Counted from the stretch's first letter, positions 1 through 9,698 are shown. The stretch is 64,000 nucleotides of DNA from Saprospiraceae bacterium (GCA_016718205.1 JADKEB010000018.1:62001-126000); one strand, 5' to 3'. Notes: generated by a model from the sequence alone, not told the origin. A program made the numbers and translations.

Positions 1-3000
1 CAATCTACATATCCCGAAACTTATGATGGAGATTCTCTCTTACAATCAGGATCTAAGCATTACGATTTGGGAGCGTATGACAAAGCTCTTGCAGACTTTG
101 ATAAGATATTCAAAACTGACCCACAATTTTATTTGGCTAAATATGAGAGAATGCTTACACTCACAGCCATGAATTTGTCAGATCAAGCCCACGATGAACT
201 GGAAGAATGGTATCATTCGGAGTATGCATTTGAAGTTCCGGAAGCTATGATCCTTTATGCCAATTCGCTCACAAAAATGAAAAAATTTGATGAAGCACAG
301 AAAGTATTTGATCAATGTATAAAGGTGACACCCGATTCACCTATTTTGCTGTACAACATTGCACTGATGCATTACAATAAAGAGGATAATGCAAAGTGTA
401 TCGAATATCTGAAAAAAACGCTACACCTCAACCCAAATCATGGTGTGGCGCATTATTTTCTTGGATTAGTGTGTCTTGAAGAAGGCAAAATTGTGCCTGG
501 AGCATTGGCTTTACTTGGGTATCTGGCGCTGGTCCCTGCCGGAGAGTATGCCGAGGATGCAGTAACAAAACTCAATGTAAAGATGTCTCAAAGCTATCTC
601 AAAAACGACAGTAAAGTCACATTTCCTGCTGATGGTGATGATTTTGCTGAGCTCGAGAGCATCCTTAGAGATCAATTGCCTCTCCATCCGAAATATAAAC
701 TCAAATGTTCGGTGGATGAAATATTTACCCGTCATGCACAAGCTATATTTGAGTATGTTGGAAGTCACACTATCAGAAATGGGTTTTTTGAAAAAACGTA
801 CCTGCCATGGATGAAAGAAGTGCAGGCAAAAAACCTGACAGAATCGGCCACCTACTATCTGATTCAGATTTTTAAGGAGCAAATGAAAAAATCAATGGCT
901 TCCAAGCAAAAAGAGATAGATCAGTTTTCAAATACATTTATAGCCAATGATTTTTGGCCTTTGTTTAGTACGCGAAGGAAACTTCATTTTGGCAAAGAGC
1001 AGGATGTACTTGTGTTCATAAAAGAAGGCCATCCCAATCTTTTCGGAACAGTCATCAATGGAAAATATGAAGGTCGCTTCAAGATGGTAGACAAACATGG
1101 CAGAACTACCGGAGACCTGAATTTTAAGGACGATATGCTGGAAGGCAAACAGGTTTATTTTCAGCAAAACGGAAGAATCTCAGAAGAAACAGAATATGTA
1201 AAAGGACTGAAAAATGGTGTCAGAACCGTATACTTTGAAAATGGTCAGAAGAGTTTGACAGAGACATATAAAGATGATGCATTTGATGGACCATTTATTA
1301 CTTTTTATCCCAATGGCAGTAAAAACTGTGAAGGCTCATATGTGAAAAGTCAATTGAGCGGCAGCTACAACTGCCACCATATGGACGGCAGCAAGAGACT
1401 TGAATGCACTTTTGCACATGACAAACTGCATGGAAGCTATAAAATGTATAATCCGGGCGGAGAGCTTGTCTCATCATTTGAGTATATCAACGGCGAACTT
1501 ACAGGTCAGGGATTAGAGTATCACGATGGCAAAACATTAATATCTTCCGGAAACTATACCAACGGAAAGGTCACCGGAGCCATTAAAACTTTCTGGGAAA
1601 ATCAAACGCTTAAAAATCAATCTCTATATGAAAATGGGAAAATCAAATCTTATGAAGAATATTTTGCCAATGGAAAACTTTCAGAGACAAGGAGCTTCAA
1701 CTCCAAGGAAGAATTAGAGAGTGTTGTCTATTTTGATATCAACGGAGAGAAATATTATGAAGAAAAGTACTCATCGGGCAATTTTAAGGCAGGATTCCAG
1801 TACCTGAAGGATAATCCCAAACCATTGGAAATCAAAAAAAGTGATTTCGTGGTAAAATATCCGGGAAATATCACATCTCATTCCGGAAAATTTGCCAATG
1901 ATCAGATGAATGGCAAATGGGTGTACAACTATTTTAACGGAAATCTGAGTTATGAACTTGATTATGTCAAAAATCAGGCAGAAGGATTGAAAAAGTCATA
2001 TGAGAAATCCGGAAAACTGACCACATTGACCACAATTAAACAAAATAAAGCCGATGGACTAAATCGAATTTATGAAAACGGATCCCTGACTCAGGTCAGT
2101 TATTACAAAGATGATGCACAAACCGGGCCATACAAAGTATTCAGACGTGATAGTTCCGTAAGATTTGAAGGATATCTCATTGATAATAATAATCAGTACA
2201 CCCTTTTTAACTATTCAAATACCAATAGACTTATGTCAGCCAGCAAATATATTGACAATATTATCTACCAAACTACTTCTTATGACAAAGATGGCACGAT
2301 CACTAAAGTTGATTCATTTCTGCATCTGAATGGCACGATCACCAAAAAGTCGGCCTATGGTATGCTGACTTTTATTGACAACTATAAAAACGGCATTAAA
2401 AACGGAAAATCTATCACCAAAGATGCAGAGAACATCCCGGTCAACGAATTTAATTACATCAACAATGAGCTTCATGGCAAATGTTTGTACTATAACCAAA
2501 CCGGTACTTTGAGCAATGAATCCACTTTTTATCATGGCAAACTGCATGGAGAAAGCAAGTATTATGACCTCAGCGGTACACTTCGCACGGTAGCAAGTTA
2601 TATTTATGGTGTAGAATATGGTACATCATCCAGATACTATCAGAACGGCAAGCCCCTATATAAATACGATGCCGCTGCAGATATCAAAAACGGAGAATAC
2701 ACATTTTTCAATCTGGATGGACATGAAGTTGCTGCTTTGGGTTATAATATGGATTATATAGAGTATTACAAAGTGATAGATAAATCCTCCGGCAAACTTG
2801 GAAGCCCTGTTCCTGTCAAAAGAGATGCTTCTGTATCTATCGAATCCAATTATCCTGATGGAAAGGAAGCATTCAGATTGCAAGTGGACAGAAGTATCTG
2901 GAATAAAACACTAAAAATAACTGATAAAAACGGTAATTCCAATTATTTATGTGACTATACTGACGGAAAAATCAATGGCCTGAGAAAGGAGTATTACATC

Positions 3001-3207
3001 AACGGAAAACCCTACAAAGTAGAGAGGTTTGCCATGGGTGAATATCATGGTGATCAGGAATTTTATGACCAATCCGGCAATCTGACGTACAGTGCTAAGT
3101 ATAAAAATGATCAAATGCACGGAGAGCTGAAGGTATACAAAAATGGGAAATTGGTAAAAACCAAAACATATGACACGGATGAGCTTACAGAAATACAAAA
3201 TCACTAA
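1..3207 (+). CDS. TPR and MORN-repeat protein, 5' end outside the window
   Basis: The frame is open from base 1, and the codons before the first possible start already read as part of a TPR helix (GSKHYDLGAYDKALADF), so the gene begins upstream of the window. At least 1068 residues are visible. The first 170 or so residues are tetratricopeptide repeats. From about residue 340 to the end there are many MORN-like units of about 22 residues with the pattern G-x-Y-x-x-Y-x-x-N-G-x-L, as in the YwqK/MORN antitoxin-like superfamily. Such repeats usually make an elongated beta surface for protein or membrane contact. No catalytic motif is seen. It lies 9 bases before a secreted DUF3857 protein, which is followed by a second one, suggesting one operon. 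Function is unknown. The YwqK 'antitoxin' label is a family name and not evidence of a toxin system. Confidence 0.88.
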   Translation, partial: QSTYPETYDGDSLLQSGSKHYDLGAYDKALADFDKIFKTDPQFYLAKYERMLTLTAMNLSDQAHDELEEWYHSEYAFEVPEAMILYANSLTKMKKFDEAQKVFDQCIKVTPDSPILLYNIALMHYNKEDNAKCIEYLKKTLHLNPNHGVAHYFLGLVCLEEGKIVPGALALLGYLALVPAGEYAEDAVTKLNVKMSQSYLKNDSKVTFPADGDDFAELESILRDQLPLHPKYKLKCSVDEIFTRHAQAIFEYVGSHTIRNGFFEKTYLPWMKEVQAKNLTESATYYLIQIFKEQMKKSMASKQKEIDQFSNTFIANDFWPLFSTRRKLHFGKEQDVLVFIKEGHPNLFGTVINGKYEGRFKMVDKHGRTTGDLNFKDDMLEGKQVYFQQNGRISEETEYVKGLKNGVRTVYFENGQKSLTETYKDDAFDGPFITFYPNGSKNCEGSYVKSQLSGSYNCHHMDGSKRLECTFAHDKLHGSYKMYNPGGELVSSFEYINGELTGQGLEYHDGKTLISSGNYTNGKVTGAIKTFWENQTLKNQSLYENGKIKSYEEYFANGKLSETRSFNSKEELESVVYFDINGEKYYEEKYSSGNFKAGFQYLKDNPKPLEIKKSDFVVKYPGNITSHSGKFANDQMNGKWVYNYFNGNLSYELDYVKNQAEGLKKSYEKSGKLTTLTTIKQNKADGLNRIYENGSLTQVSYYKDDAQTGPYKVFRRDSSVRFEGYLIDNNNQYTLFNYSNTNRLMSASKYIDNIIYQTTSYDKDGTITKVDSFLHLNGTITKKSAYGMLTFIDNYKNGIKNGKSITKDAENIPVNEFNYINNELHGKCLYYNQTGTLSNESTFYHGKLHGESKYYDLSGTLRTVASYIYGVEYGTSSRYYQNGKPLYKYDAAADIKNGEYTFFNLDGHEVAALGYNMDYIEYYKVIDKSSGKLGSPVPVKRDASVSIESNYPDGKEAFRLQVDRSIWNKTLKITDKNGNSNYLCDYTDGKINGLRKEYYINGKPYKVERFAMGEYHGDQEFYDQSGNLTYSAKYKNDQMHGELKVYKNGKLVKTKTYDTDELTEIQNH

Positions 3208-3216
3208 TAGAAGGGT

Positions 3217-5136
3217 ATGAATAAAAGTAGTTTGCAAGGTTGTATCATTATGTTGTTAGGCCTAAACCTATCTGCTCAGAGTGATATCAACGAAATGAAA
3301 AAACGATATCCCGGATATAGCGAACTCATCATCAAAGAAAGCCAGACCTATAGCTTTTCTATTCAGGACAAAAAGCCGTCCATCCTCCAGGACAATTATT
3401 TTGAGTCAGTTATTCTATCAGAAAATGGTATTCACAACAATGCAGAAAATCTTTCATTTTCTCAACTTGTTCCTTTGAAGTCATATGAAGGATTTACATC
3501 GGTAAAAATCGATGGAAAGGAGAAAAAAATTCCTGTGAAAGAGATTTCATACGTAGCAGAGTCATCTGGTAGCGTATTTCATAGCGATGTAAAATCCAAA
3601 AAACTTCTTTTTACCAATCTCGATATTGGGGCGAAAAAGATATACAGCTATCAGTCAGAATTCTTAGATCCGTTTCTGCTTCATAAGTTTGTATTTTCAG
3701 GACATATACCGGTAGAAGAGTCCATACTCGAGATAAGTGTGGATAAAGATATGGAGATTGGCTACAAAATCTTCAACAATGTAGCCAATGACATTGAATT
3801 CAGTCAAACCAGTAAACGTAAAAAGAATATATACCGATGGACAAGAAAAAACGGCAAACCCTTAAAGTTTGAGAGTAATCATCCGGGAGTGCTCCATATC
3901 GCACCACACATTATGGTATATATCAGGAGTTATAAACTTGATGACAAATCAGTACCTGTATTGGGAAATGTAGGAAACCTGTACAATTACTACAAAAATT
4001 TTGTTTCTGCCATCAATAAAAAAGATGATGCCGAGCTCGCTGAAACCACCAAAAAAATCACAACAAACCTGAACACTGACGAAGAAAAAATTAAAGCCAT
4101 CTACTACTGGGTGAAAGATCATATCAAGTATGTGGCTTTTGAATACGGGTATGAAGGTTTTATCCCCAGAGAAGCTTCGTTGGTATATCAGAGAAAATTC
4201 GGCGACTGCAAGGACATGTCGAGTATCATCACCACTATGGCTAGATATGCAAGTATCAAAGACGTCAATCTGTGCTGGATCGGTACTCGAAGACTTCCAT
4301 ACACCTACGCAGATGTGGCTACCCCAGGAGTGGATGATCACATGATAGCCAGTATCACGCTGGATGGAAAGACGATATTTCTTGATGCCACGGATACAGA
4401 GACGAGGTATGGTCTGCCTACCGGATTTATTCAGGGTAAAGAAGCACTTATACAGCGTGGTGACTCATTTTCCATAGAAAAAGTACCCGTCGTATCTCCC
4501 GAGATGAATCTACAGCAGGAGCATATCCGGATTCATACCCAGCAAAATACCATCCACGGCAAAGCATCTTATCAGACGCACGGACTTAGTCGCAGCGATG
4601 TACTGCATTCGCTTGGCGATGCCACTAAAGAAAAACGATTCAATAAGATAAAAGACCTCTTGCTCAAAGGCAATAATAAATTCAAACTCAAAGAATTTAA
4701 AGAAGAAAATATCCGTGAAAGAGATCTTCCCTATCGTATAGATTACTCGTTTACTCTGGAAAACTTTATGGTGTCCACCGGAAAGCAATCATTTATATCG
4801 CTTATGCTTGTGAAGCCATTTGAAAAAAATATCATTGAGCAAAACAGGGAGTCCAAGTACGATTTCGACAACCTTACGCAATACAAATATACCATTGAGC
4901 TTGAAATTCCTCAAAGCAAAGTTGTAAACAATGTGCCTCAGAATATTTCTGAATCAAATGATCTGATAGACTATAAAATATCTTATACTCTTCAGGACAA
5001 AACCGTCATACTTGAAATGGATCTAAAAAATAAAAAACTCATGCTCGAAAAAGAAGACTTTGAAACGTGGAATGAATCAATCAAAAAGCTAAAAGCAAAA
5101 TATCAGGAGACCATTGTCCTTGCTGATAGATCTTAA
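3217..5136 (+). CDS. secreted DUF3857/transglutaminase-like protein with intact triad
   Basis: The 639-residue protein has an N-terminal signal peptide ending near LSAQ, then a DUF3857 beta domain, a transglutaminase-like core and a DUF3858-like C-terminal region. The papain-like triad is visible: Cys331 in FGDCKDMS, His375 in VDDHM and Asp390 in FLDATD. This fits a periplasmic or surface cysteine enzyme (protease, amidase or cross-linker); the substrate is unknown for this family. It starts 9 bases after the MORN gene and 19 bases before a paralogue that lacks the triad, so the three are probably co-transcribed. Family assignment is firm; activity is inferred from the residues. Confidence 0.9.
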   Translation: MNKSSLQGCIIMLLGLNLSAQSDINEMKKRYPGYSELIIKESQTYSFSIQDKKPSILQDNYFESVILSENGIHNNAENLSFSQLVPLKSYEGFTSVKIDGKEKKIPVKEISYVAESSGSVFHSDVKSKKLLFTNLDIGAKKIYSYQSEFLDPFLLHKFVFSGHIPVEESILEISVDKDMEIGYKIFNNVANDIEFSQTSKRKKNIYRWTRKNGKPLKFESNHPGVLHIAPHIMVYIRSYKLDDKSVPVLGNVGNLYNYYKNFVSAINKKDDAELAETTKKITTNLNTDEEKIKAIYYWVKDHIKYVAFEYGYEGFIPREASLVYQRKFGDCKDMSSIITTMARYASIKDVNLCWIGTRRLPYTYADVATPGVDDHMIASITLDGKTIFLDATDTETRYGLPTGFIQGKEALIQRGDSFSIEKVPVVSPEMNLQQEHIRIHTQQNTIHGKASYQTHGLSRSDVLHSLGDATKEKRFNKIKDLLLKGNNKFKLKEFKEENIRERDLPYRIDYSFTLENFMVSTGKQSFISLMLVKPFEKNIIEQNRESKYDFDNLTQYKYTIELEIPQSKVVNNVPQNISESNDLIDYKISYTLQDKTVILEMDLKNKKLMLEKEDFETWNESIKKLKAKYQETIVLADRS

Positions 5137-5155
5137 TAAATCAAACCAATCGATA

Positions 5156-7114
5156 ATGAAAAAATTAATACTTGTCTGCTTTCATCTGATGATGTTTTCA
5201 CTGGTGTACAGCCAGAATTTTGAGTTTAAAGACTACACTTTTGATGATACCAATATGGAAGTACCACTCTCTTTGATCAATGAAAATGAAGTCATTCTCC
5301 AAAAGATCATTAAAAAAGAAGTCATCGTAGATGAAAAAAATGTAAGACAATTCTCCCTGTTGCATGAAAAAATCATCATTAATTCTGATAAGTCTATCGA
5401 ACGCAATAATAAAGTATATTTGCCTTTCAGGATGGATGAGTCAGTACTCACCAATAAACTCAGAGTCATACTCAGGAATGGCAAAAAAACAGAACTCAGC
5501 AAAGATGATATCAAAGAAGAAATAAATAATGAAACAAGTATCAAATATCATTATTATGCCATAAATGGACTTGAGAAAGGAGCCATCATCGAAAAAATAT
5601 TTATACTTGAAGAAGCTCCTTCTTTCAATGGAAGAGTGGTCGGATTACAAAGTAACAGTCCGGTAGTCAACACATCTTTTGAACTGATATGTCCATCTCA
5701 TCTGGGATTTAAATTTAGGTCATATAATGGACTCCCTGAAGCTAAACTCACAGAAAAAGCTTATGGAGACAATAAAAACGCCTACAAGATTGAAGCGTCC
5801 ATGATCGAACCACTGCCGACAGATGAAACCTACGCCAATGAGACGGCCCTCAGCAAATTTTTTAAATACAAACTGGATTCCAATTCTGCCACGGGAGCAA
5901 AAAACCTGAACAATTACAGGGAGTTTTCAGGGGCTGTTTATGAAAATCTGCACCCGGAAACTGACAAAAAAGCGGATGAAGTCATCCTAAAGTATATCAA
6001 AGAAATTCCGTTATCAAAAGACCTGACAGAACAAATTCGAAATATCGAGAATAAGATAAAAACAACGGTTTCGCACAATAGGTATTTTGATGAAAATAAA
6101 TCCTTTGTTGAAGCTGTCAAATCAAAACAGGCCAACGAGCTTGATATGCTGAGGCTGTACACTGCCGTTTTCAAAAAGTTGAATATCGGCTACCAGACAG
6201 TCCTGACTTCCAAAAGATTTGAAACCTATTTTGATAAAGATTTTGAGACACTGGAACAAGTAGACGAGGTTCTTTTTTACTTTCCTGACATCAATAAATA
6301 TTTGGAGCCGGTATCTGCTGAGTATCGTATCCCGCTATTCAATTTTAACTATGGAGCCAATTATGGCCTTTTTATCAGGGAAAGAGAGTTTGGAGGTGCG
6401 AAGATGGGAGTGGGTGAAGTCAAAATGATAGAAATACCGGATGGCAATACGACACATGATTTTACTGACATCGTCATAGATTTTACCAAAGACACAGAAA
6501 ATCCTGAAGTACATACTATCCACAAATATCAGGGTTACTCTGCCACAAGCTATCAGGTCATCAAAGATTTTGTGCCCGATGACAGATACAAGGAAATCGT
6601 TGATGATATAGCCAATAATTTTACGCAGGAAGCAGAAAAAATATCTATCAAAACATCTAATGATGGTATCCAACACCTCGGAAAAGATCCGTTTATCATA
6701 GATGTAAGATTTCATGGCAAAGACCTGCTTCAAAAAGCAGGAGACAATCTTCTCTTTAACGTAGGTGTACTCATCGGCAGGCAGATGGAAATGTATCAGG
6801 CTGAAAAACGCGTGCTACCTGTGGAGATGTATTTTCCGCATTTCTACACCAGAAATATCACCATCAAACTACCTGATGGCTATAAAATCGCTAATCCGGA
6901 AGTGTTTAATATAGAGCATTATGTCAAAGTCGATGGCCAGGATGCCGGTGGATGGCGCAGCAGTGCGAAACAAACGGACAAAACACTGGAAGTGACCAAC
7001 AATGAGTATTACAAAAGTATGCAATTCCCGCTAACTGTATTTGAAGATTATAAAAAAGTCGTTAATGCGGCGGCTGATTTCAACAAGATAGTAGTGGTAC
7101 TAGAGAAGAAGTAG
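5156..7114 (+). CDS. secreted DUF3857 transglutaminase-like paralogue lacking the catalytic residues
   Basis: The start at 5156 was chosen because it opens directly into a signal peptide (MKKLILVCFHLMMFSLVYSQ). The frame also extends upstream to a TTG at 5114 inside the preceding gene, which is less likely. The 652-residue protein has the same plan as its neighbour: DUF3857 domain, then a transglutaminase-like fold. Where the neighbour has G-D-C-K-D-M this one has A-N-E-L-D-M, putting Glu328 in the nucleophile position. The His and Asp sites (DEVLFYF, KYLEP) are also replaced. It is therefore probably non-catalytic, acting as a binding or scaffolding partner of the active paralogue. The pairing role is inference. 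Confidence 0.87.
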   Translation: MKKLILVCFHLMMFSLVYSQNFEFKDYTFDDTNMEVPLSLINENEVILQKIIKKEVIVDEKNVRQFSLLHEKIIINSDKSIERNNKVYLPFRMDESVLTNKLRVILRNGKKTELSKDDIKEEINNETSIKYHYYAINGLEKGAIIEKIFILEEAPSFNGRVVGLQSNSPVVNTSFELICPSHLGFKFRSYNGLPEAKLTEKAYGDNKNAYKIEASMIEPLPTDETYANETALSKFFKYKLDSNSATGAKNLNNYREFSGAVYENLHPETDKKADEVILKYIKEIPLSKDLTEQIRNIENKIKTTVSHNRYFDENKSFVEAVKSKQANELDMLRLYTAVFKKLNIGYQTVLTSKRFETYFDKDFETLEQVDEVLFYFPDINKYLEPVSAEYRIPLFNFNYGANYGLFIREREFGGAKMGVGEVKMIEIPDGNTTHDFTDIVIDFTKDTENPEVHTIHKYQGYSATSYQVIKDFVPDDRYKEIVDDIANNFTQEAEKISIKTSNDGIQHLGKDPFIIDVRFHGKDLLQKAGDNLLFNVGVLIGRQMEMYQAEKRVLPVEMYFPHFYTRNITIKLPDGYKIANPEVFNIEHYVKVDGQDAGGWRSSAKQTDKTLEVTNNEYYKSMQFPLTVFEDYKKVVNAAADFNKIVVVLEKK

Positions 7115-7141
7115 GAGGATTTTAAAAATTTCAAAATAAAA

Positions 7142-7169
7142 AAGCCGAAGCATCATTTGCCTTCGGCTT
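7142..7169 (-). terminator. hairpin terminator, best oriented for minus-strand transcripts
   Basis: AAGCCGAAG at 7142-7150 pairs perfectly with CTTCGGCTT at 7161-7169. The run of A before the left arm becomes a U tract on minus-strand RNA, giving a classical Rho-independent terminator for transcripts coming leftward from the 7589-7915 gene. It lies 27 bases after the stop of the plus-strand operon, so the hairpin may also protect that transcript's 3' end. Confidence 0.6.
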
Positions 7170-7197
7170 CAAAACAATTAACTATGAAAAATGCTTA

Positions 7198-7588
7198 GAG
7201 TATGTTTATACTTTTATCATTTGGCTCCAAGTGGCAAATTTAATTTTAGCCATCGTTATATTTTTCGCCGTACCGCGTCAAGCTATGCTTGAACTTTCGG
7301 GACGTTTCTGTCCCGATCAAGACATTTTTTTAAAAAATCGTCTTGACCGGCTATATTCGTTATTCACTGCGAGCCGGACTGAATGGTGCAAAGCAAAATC
7401 GTGATACAAAATCACGATTTAATGAAAGGAACCAAGCAAGCATTTGATTGGATGGGTGGCTTTCGCAGTTCCTTCTTTATTGAGTAAAATATTTTACTCA
7501 ATTCTCGTCATAGATGAGACCATTCAGTCACCTTGTCCAAAATTAAATTTCCTCACTTTCGCTCAAACATAAAAATTTAAACATACTC
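7198..7588. mobile_element. family A short element, copy 1 (MITE-like)
   Basis: The 391 bp non-coding element has inverted ends (GAGTATGTTTA at the left, TAAACATACTC at the right). An inverted copy lies at 31714-32127 and a shorter one at 55139-55475. Inside are several palindromes: TCGGGAC/GTCCCGA, AAATCGTGAT/ATCACGATTT, and a perfect 24-base palindrome at 7479-7502 centred on AAAATATTTT. No open frame encodes a transposase. The right end abuts the stop codon of the minus-strand gene at 7589. Mobility is inferred from the repeats and ends. Confidence 0.78.
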
Positions 7589-7915
7589 CTATTTTATATG
7601 GACAGGAACTGTATATACTTTGTTGTATTCCAGTTCATTAACGGCTATTTTTTTGTAGTTCAGCGTACTCTTTATTACACCGTCCAACTCTTTGTTGTTG
7701 GTAGTCACGACGATCACTTCGTTTTGAGAGTTGATAAAAAAACTGATATTCACCTTTGTCTCAGACTTAACAAGATTTGTAAAATCTATGGTATTGAGCA
7801 TAGTCCGGATTTGTGCACCTTCAGGTTTTTTGGCACCTGAAACATCGGCTGCGTTTGAAAATTGTGTCAATAAAGCAAAACCAAAAACTGCGAAAATACT
7901 TTTTAAATTTTTCAT
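7589..7915 (-). CDS. small exported protein of unknown function
   Basis: The 108-residue protein has a clear signal peptide (MKNLKSIFAVFGFALLTQFSNA). The mature part of about 85 residues has alternating beta segments, including VNISFFINSQNEVIVVTT and YNKVYTVPVHIK, reminiscent of the small exported Bacteroidota proteins whose fold resembles a TonB C-terminal or STN domain. I do not recognise a specific family. It is monocistronic, converging on the DUF3857 operon with a family A element between. The stop TAG touches the element's right end, so the insertion or its border lies exactly at the 3' end of this gene. Confidence 0.75.
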   Translation of the reverse strand: MKNLKSIFAVFGFALLTQFSNAADVSGAKKPEGAQIRTMLNTIDFTNLVKSETKVNISFFINSQNEVIVVTTNNKELDGVIKSTLNYKKIAVNELEYNKVYTVPVHIK

Positions 7916-8449
7916 GATGATAAATATTTAATGGGTTAAAAATCAAAATTATACATCAATGACGCAATTGAATCCTATTAAGTTGCATGACTAAATACCG
8001 ATCCTGGAGTTTTATCTACTAATGACGACTTATTTCGGATAAAGTGCAATTGTGTGTATAACAATTGCACTTTTGTAAAAAAAATTAACTTGCTACATTT
8101 GCCTATACTTACCCCCAACCCCTGAAAGGGAGACCAGTGCTAATATTGAAAGCATTGGCGTGGGTCGTCTCAAGCATAGCTTGACAAGCTCTTTAGGGAA
8201 TGAGCCTGCCTGCCTACGTAGTCAGGCAGGGGTAGCGAGGGAATTTAAGTATTTGTGCAGTTTGTTGTACACACAGGGCAATTTTATAGTCTTCACTTTT
8301 TCGACTTTAAATAGTTGAAAAAGGCTGAAGGTCGCTATCAAAACAGAAAATAAAAGAGAATATGTCTGAAAATCAACAAACTATCTTTAGTAAATTATAA
8401 AAATTTATTAAAATCGGATGAAGGTGATAATATATATTTAATTGTTTTC
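7916..8449. other. intergenic region carrying a family B element
   Basis: This 534-base gap separates two minus-strand genes. Bases 8051-8275 are a family B element, listed separately. The flanks (7916-8050 and 8276-8449) are AT-rich with no credible frame. I see no clear promoter for the 7915 gene. Confidence 0.6.
8051..8275. mobile_element. family B short element, copy 1 (MITE-like)
   Basis: The 225 bp non-coding element has imperfect inverted ends: TGTGTGTATAACAATTGCAC at 8051-8070 and GTGCAGTTTGTTGTACACACA at 8255-8275. Its interior (CCCCAACCCCTGAAAGGG, CTCAAGCATAGCTTGAC and a GC-rich CCTGCC hairpin) aligns in inverted orientation with 63652-63850 and more loosely with 42293-42467. No transposase frame is present. 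No direct target duplication was found. Confidence 0.72.
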
Positions 8450-9595
8450 TTAAATCAAGGCCAACGCCTGATCCAAATCCTGAATCAAATCATCCACATC
8501 TTCTATGCCTACGCTCAGTCGTATCAAAGAATCTGTCAATCCTACTTTGAGCCTTTCTTCTCTTGGGATGGAGCCATGTGTCATACTTGCAGGATGACCT
8601 ATCAGTGACTCGACACCACCCAATGACTCAGCCAATGAAAAATAATGTGTACCTGATAGAACTTTTCGTGCACTCTCTTCATTGTTGACCACTAGATCAA
8701 AGGATACCATGCCGCCAAACATTTTCATTTGCTTTTTGGCCACCTCATGACCTGGATGGTCCGGAAAGCCCGGGAAATAAACTTTGGATACTTTTGGATG
8801 ATTTTTGAGATAACGGGCAATTTTTTCTGCATTTTGACACGCTCTTTCTACTCTGATATGCAAGGTCTTGATACCTCTGAGAATCAAAAAACAATCCTGT
8901 GGGCCTGGTACTGCGCCTGCTGCATTCTGCAAAAACCTGATTTGTCTTGCTATGTCAGCATCATTGGTGATCACTACGCCATGTATGACGTCTGAGTGTC
9001 CGCCAATATATTTTGTGGCCGAATGTACTACAATGTCAGCCCCCAAATCTAATGGATTCTGCAGATAAGGTGATGCAAATGTATTATCTACGCAGACCAT
9101 GATACCTTTACCTTTTACATGATCACAAACTGCTTTGATGTCTATAATGTTGAGCATAGGATTGGTGGGTGTTTCTACCCAGATCATTTTGGTATTTGGA
9201 GTCATCAGAGCATTCAGGCCATTTACACCGCTCATGCCGACAAAATAAAATTTGATCCCATACTTGCCAAAAACTTTTGTCATGATCCTGTACGATCCTC
9301 CATACAAATCATCACAGGCTATCACCTCATCACCTGGATTGAGCAGCTTCAATACGCTATCCATCGCTGCGAGTCCACTTCCGAAACAAATGGCATCTGT
9401 AGCATTTTCGAGTGCAGCAAGATTTTTTTCCAGTACTGACCTAGTTGGGTTTTGAGTACGGGCGTATTCATATCCTTTGTGATCACCAGGTGCTGCTTGA
9501 ACATAGGTTGATGTCTGATAGATAGGTGTCATGATCGCTCCTGTAGAAGGGTCAGGCTCAATTCCTGCATGGATTACTTTGGTGGCAAATTTCAT
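8450..9595 (-). CDS. cystathionine gamma-synthase/gamma-lyase family PLP enzyme
   Basis: The 381-residue protein is full length for the Cys/Met metabolism PLP-dependent family. The PLP lysine is Lys195 in SATKYIGGHSD. Phosphate and cofactor contacts appear in YEYARTQNPTR and FGSGLAAMDS. It makes or breaks cystathionine in the methionine/cysteine transsulfuration route, in the cytoplasm. Sequence alone does not separate MetB from the gamma-lyase, so no symbol is given. It stands alone, with a TANNTTTG box 23 bases before its ATG. Confidence 0.92.
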   Translation of the reverse strand: MKFATKVIHAGIEPDPSTGAIMTPIYQTSTYVQAAPGDHKGYEYARTQNPTRSVLEKNLAALENATDAICFGSGLAAMDSVLKLLNPGDEVIACDDLYGGSYRIMTKVFGKYGIKFYFVGMSGVNGLNALMTPNTKMIWVETPTNPMLNIIDIKAVCDHVKGKGIMVCVDNTFASPYLQNPLDLGADIVVHSATKYIGGHSDVIHGVVITNDADIARQIRFLQNAAGAVPGPQDCFLILRGIKTLHIRVERACQNAEKIARYLKNHPKVSKVYFPGFPDHPGHEVAKKQMKMFGGMVSFDLVVNNEESARKVLSGTHYFSLAESLGGVESLIGHPASMTHGSIPREERLKVGLTDSLIRLSVGIEDVDDLIQDLDQALALI

Positions 9596-9617
9596 TTATG
9601 TGATAACTTATTTGGCT

Positions 9618-9625
9618 CAAAGGTA
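9618..9625 (-). promoter_or_regulatory. Bacteroidota-type -7 box
   Basis: The minus strand reads TACCTTTG, an exact match to TANNTTTG, 23 bases upstream of the cystathionine gamma-synthase/lyase start. No well-spaced TTG -33 box was found. Confidence 0.45.
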
Positions 9626-9698
9626 ATGAATAATACCAATTCTATGAATTACAACTTTTGTATTACTATCAATGATTTGTAAATGGGGGTCAAAATTG

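Noticed and set aside
1..3207. Reading the MORN gene as a YwqK-type toxin-antitoxin system
   Set aside because: No toxin gene is adjacent. MORN repeats are structural, and the neighbours are transglutaminase-like proteins.
7198..7588. Family A element as a full insertion sequence
   Set aside because: The short frames inside it are not conserved between copies and lack DDE or HUH motifs; only a non-autonomous element is supported.
8195..8232. GC-rich palindromes as Rho-independent terminators
   Set aside because: They have no U tract and occur as part of dispersed elements with varied surroundings.
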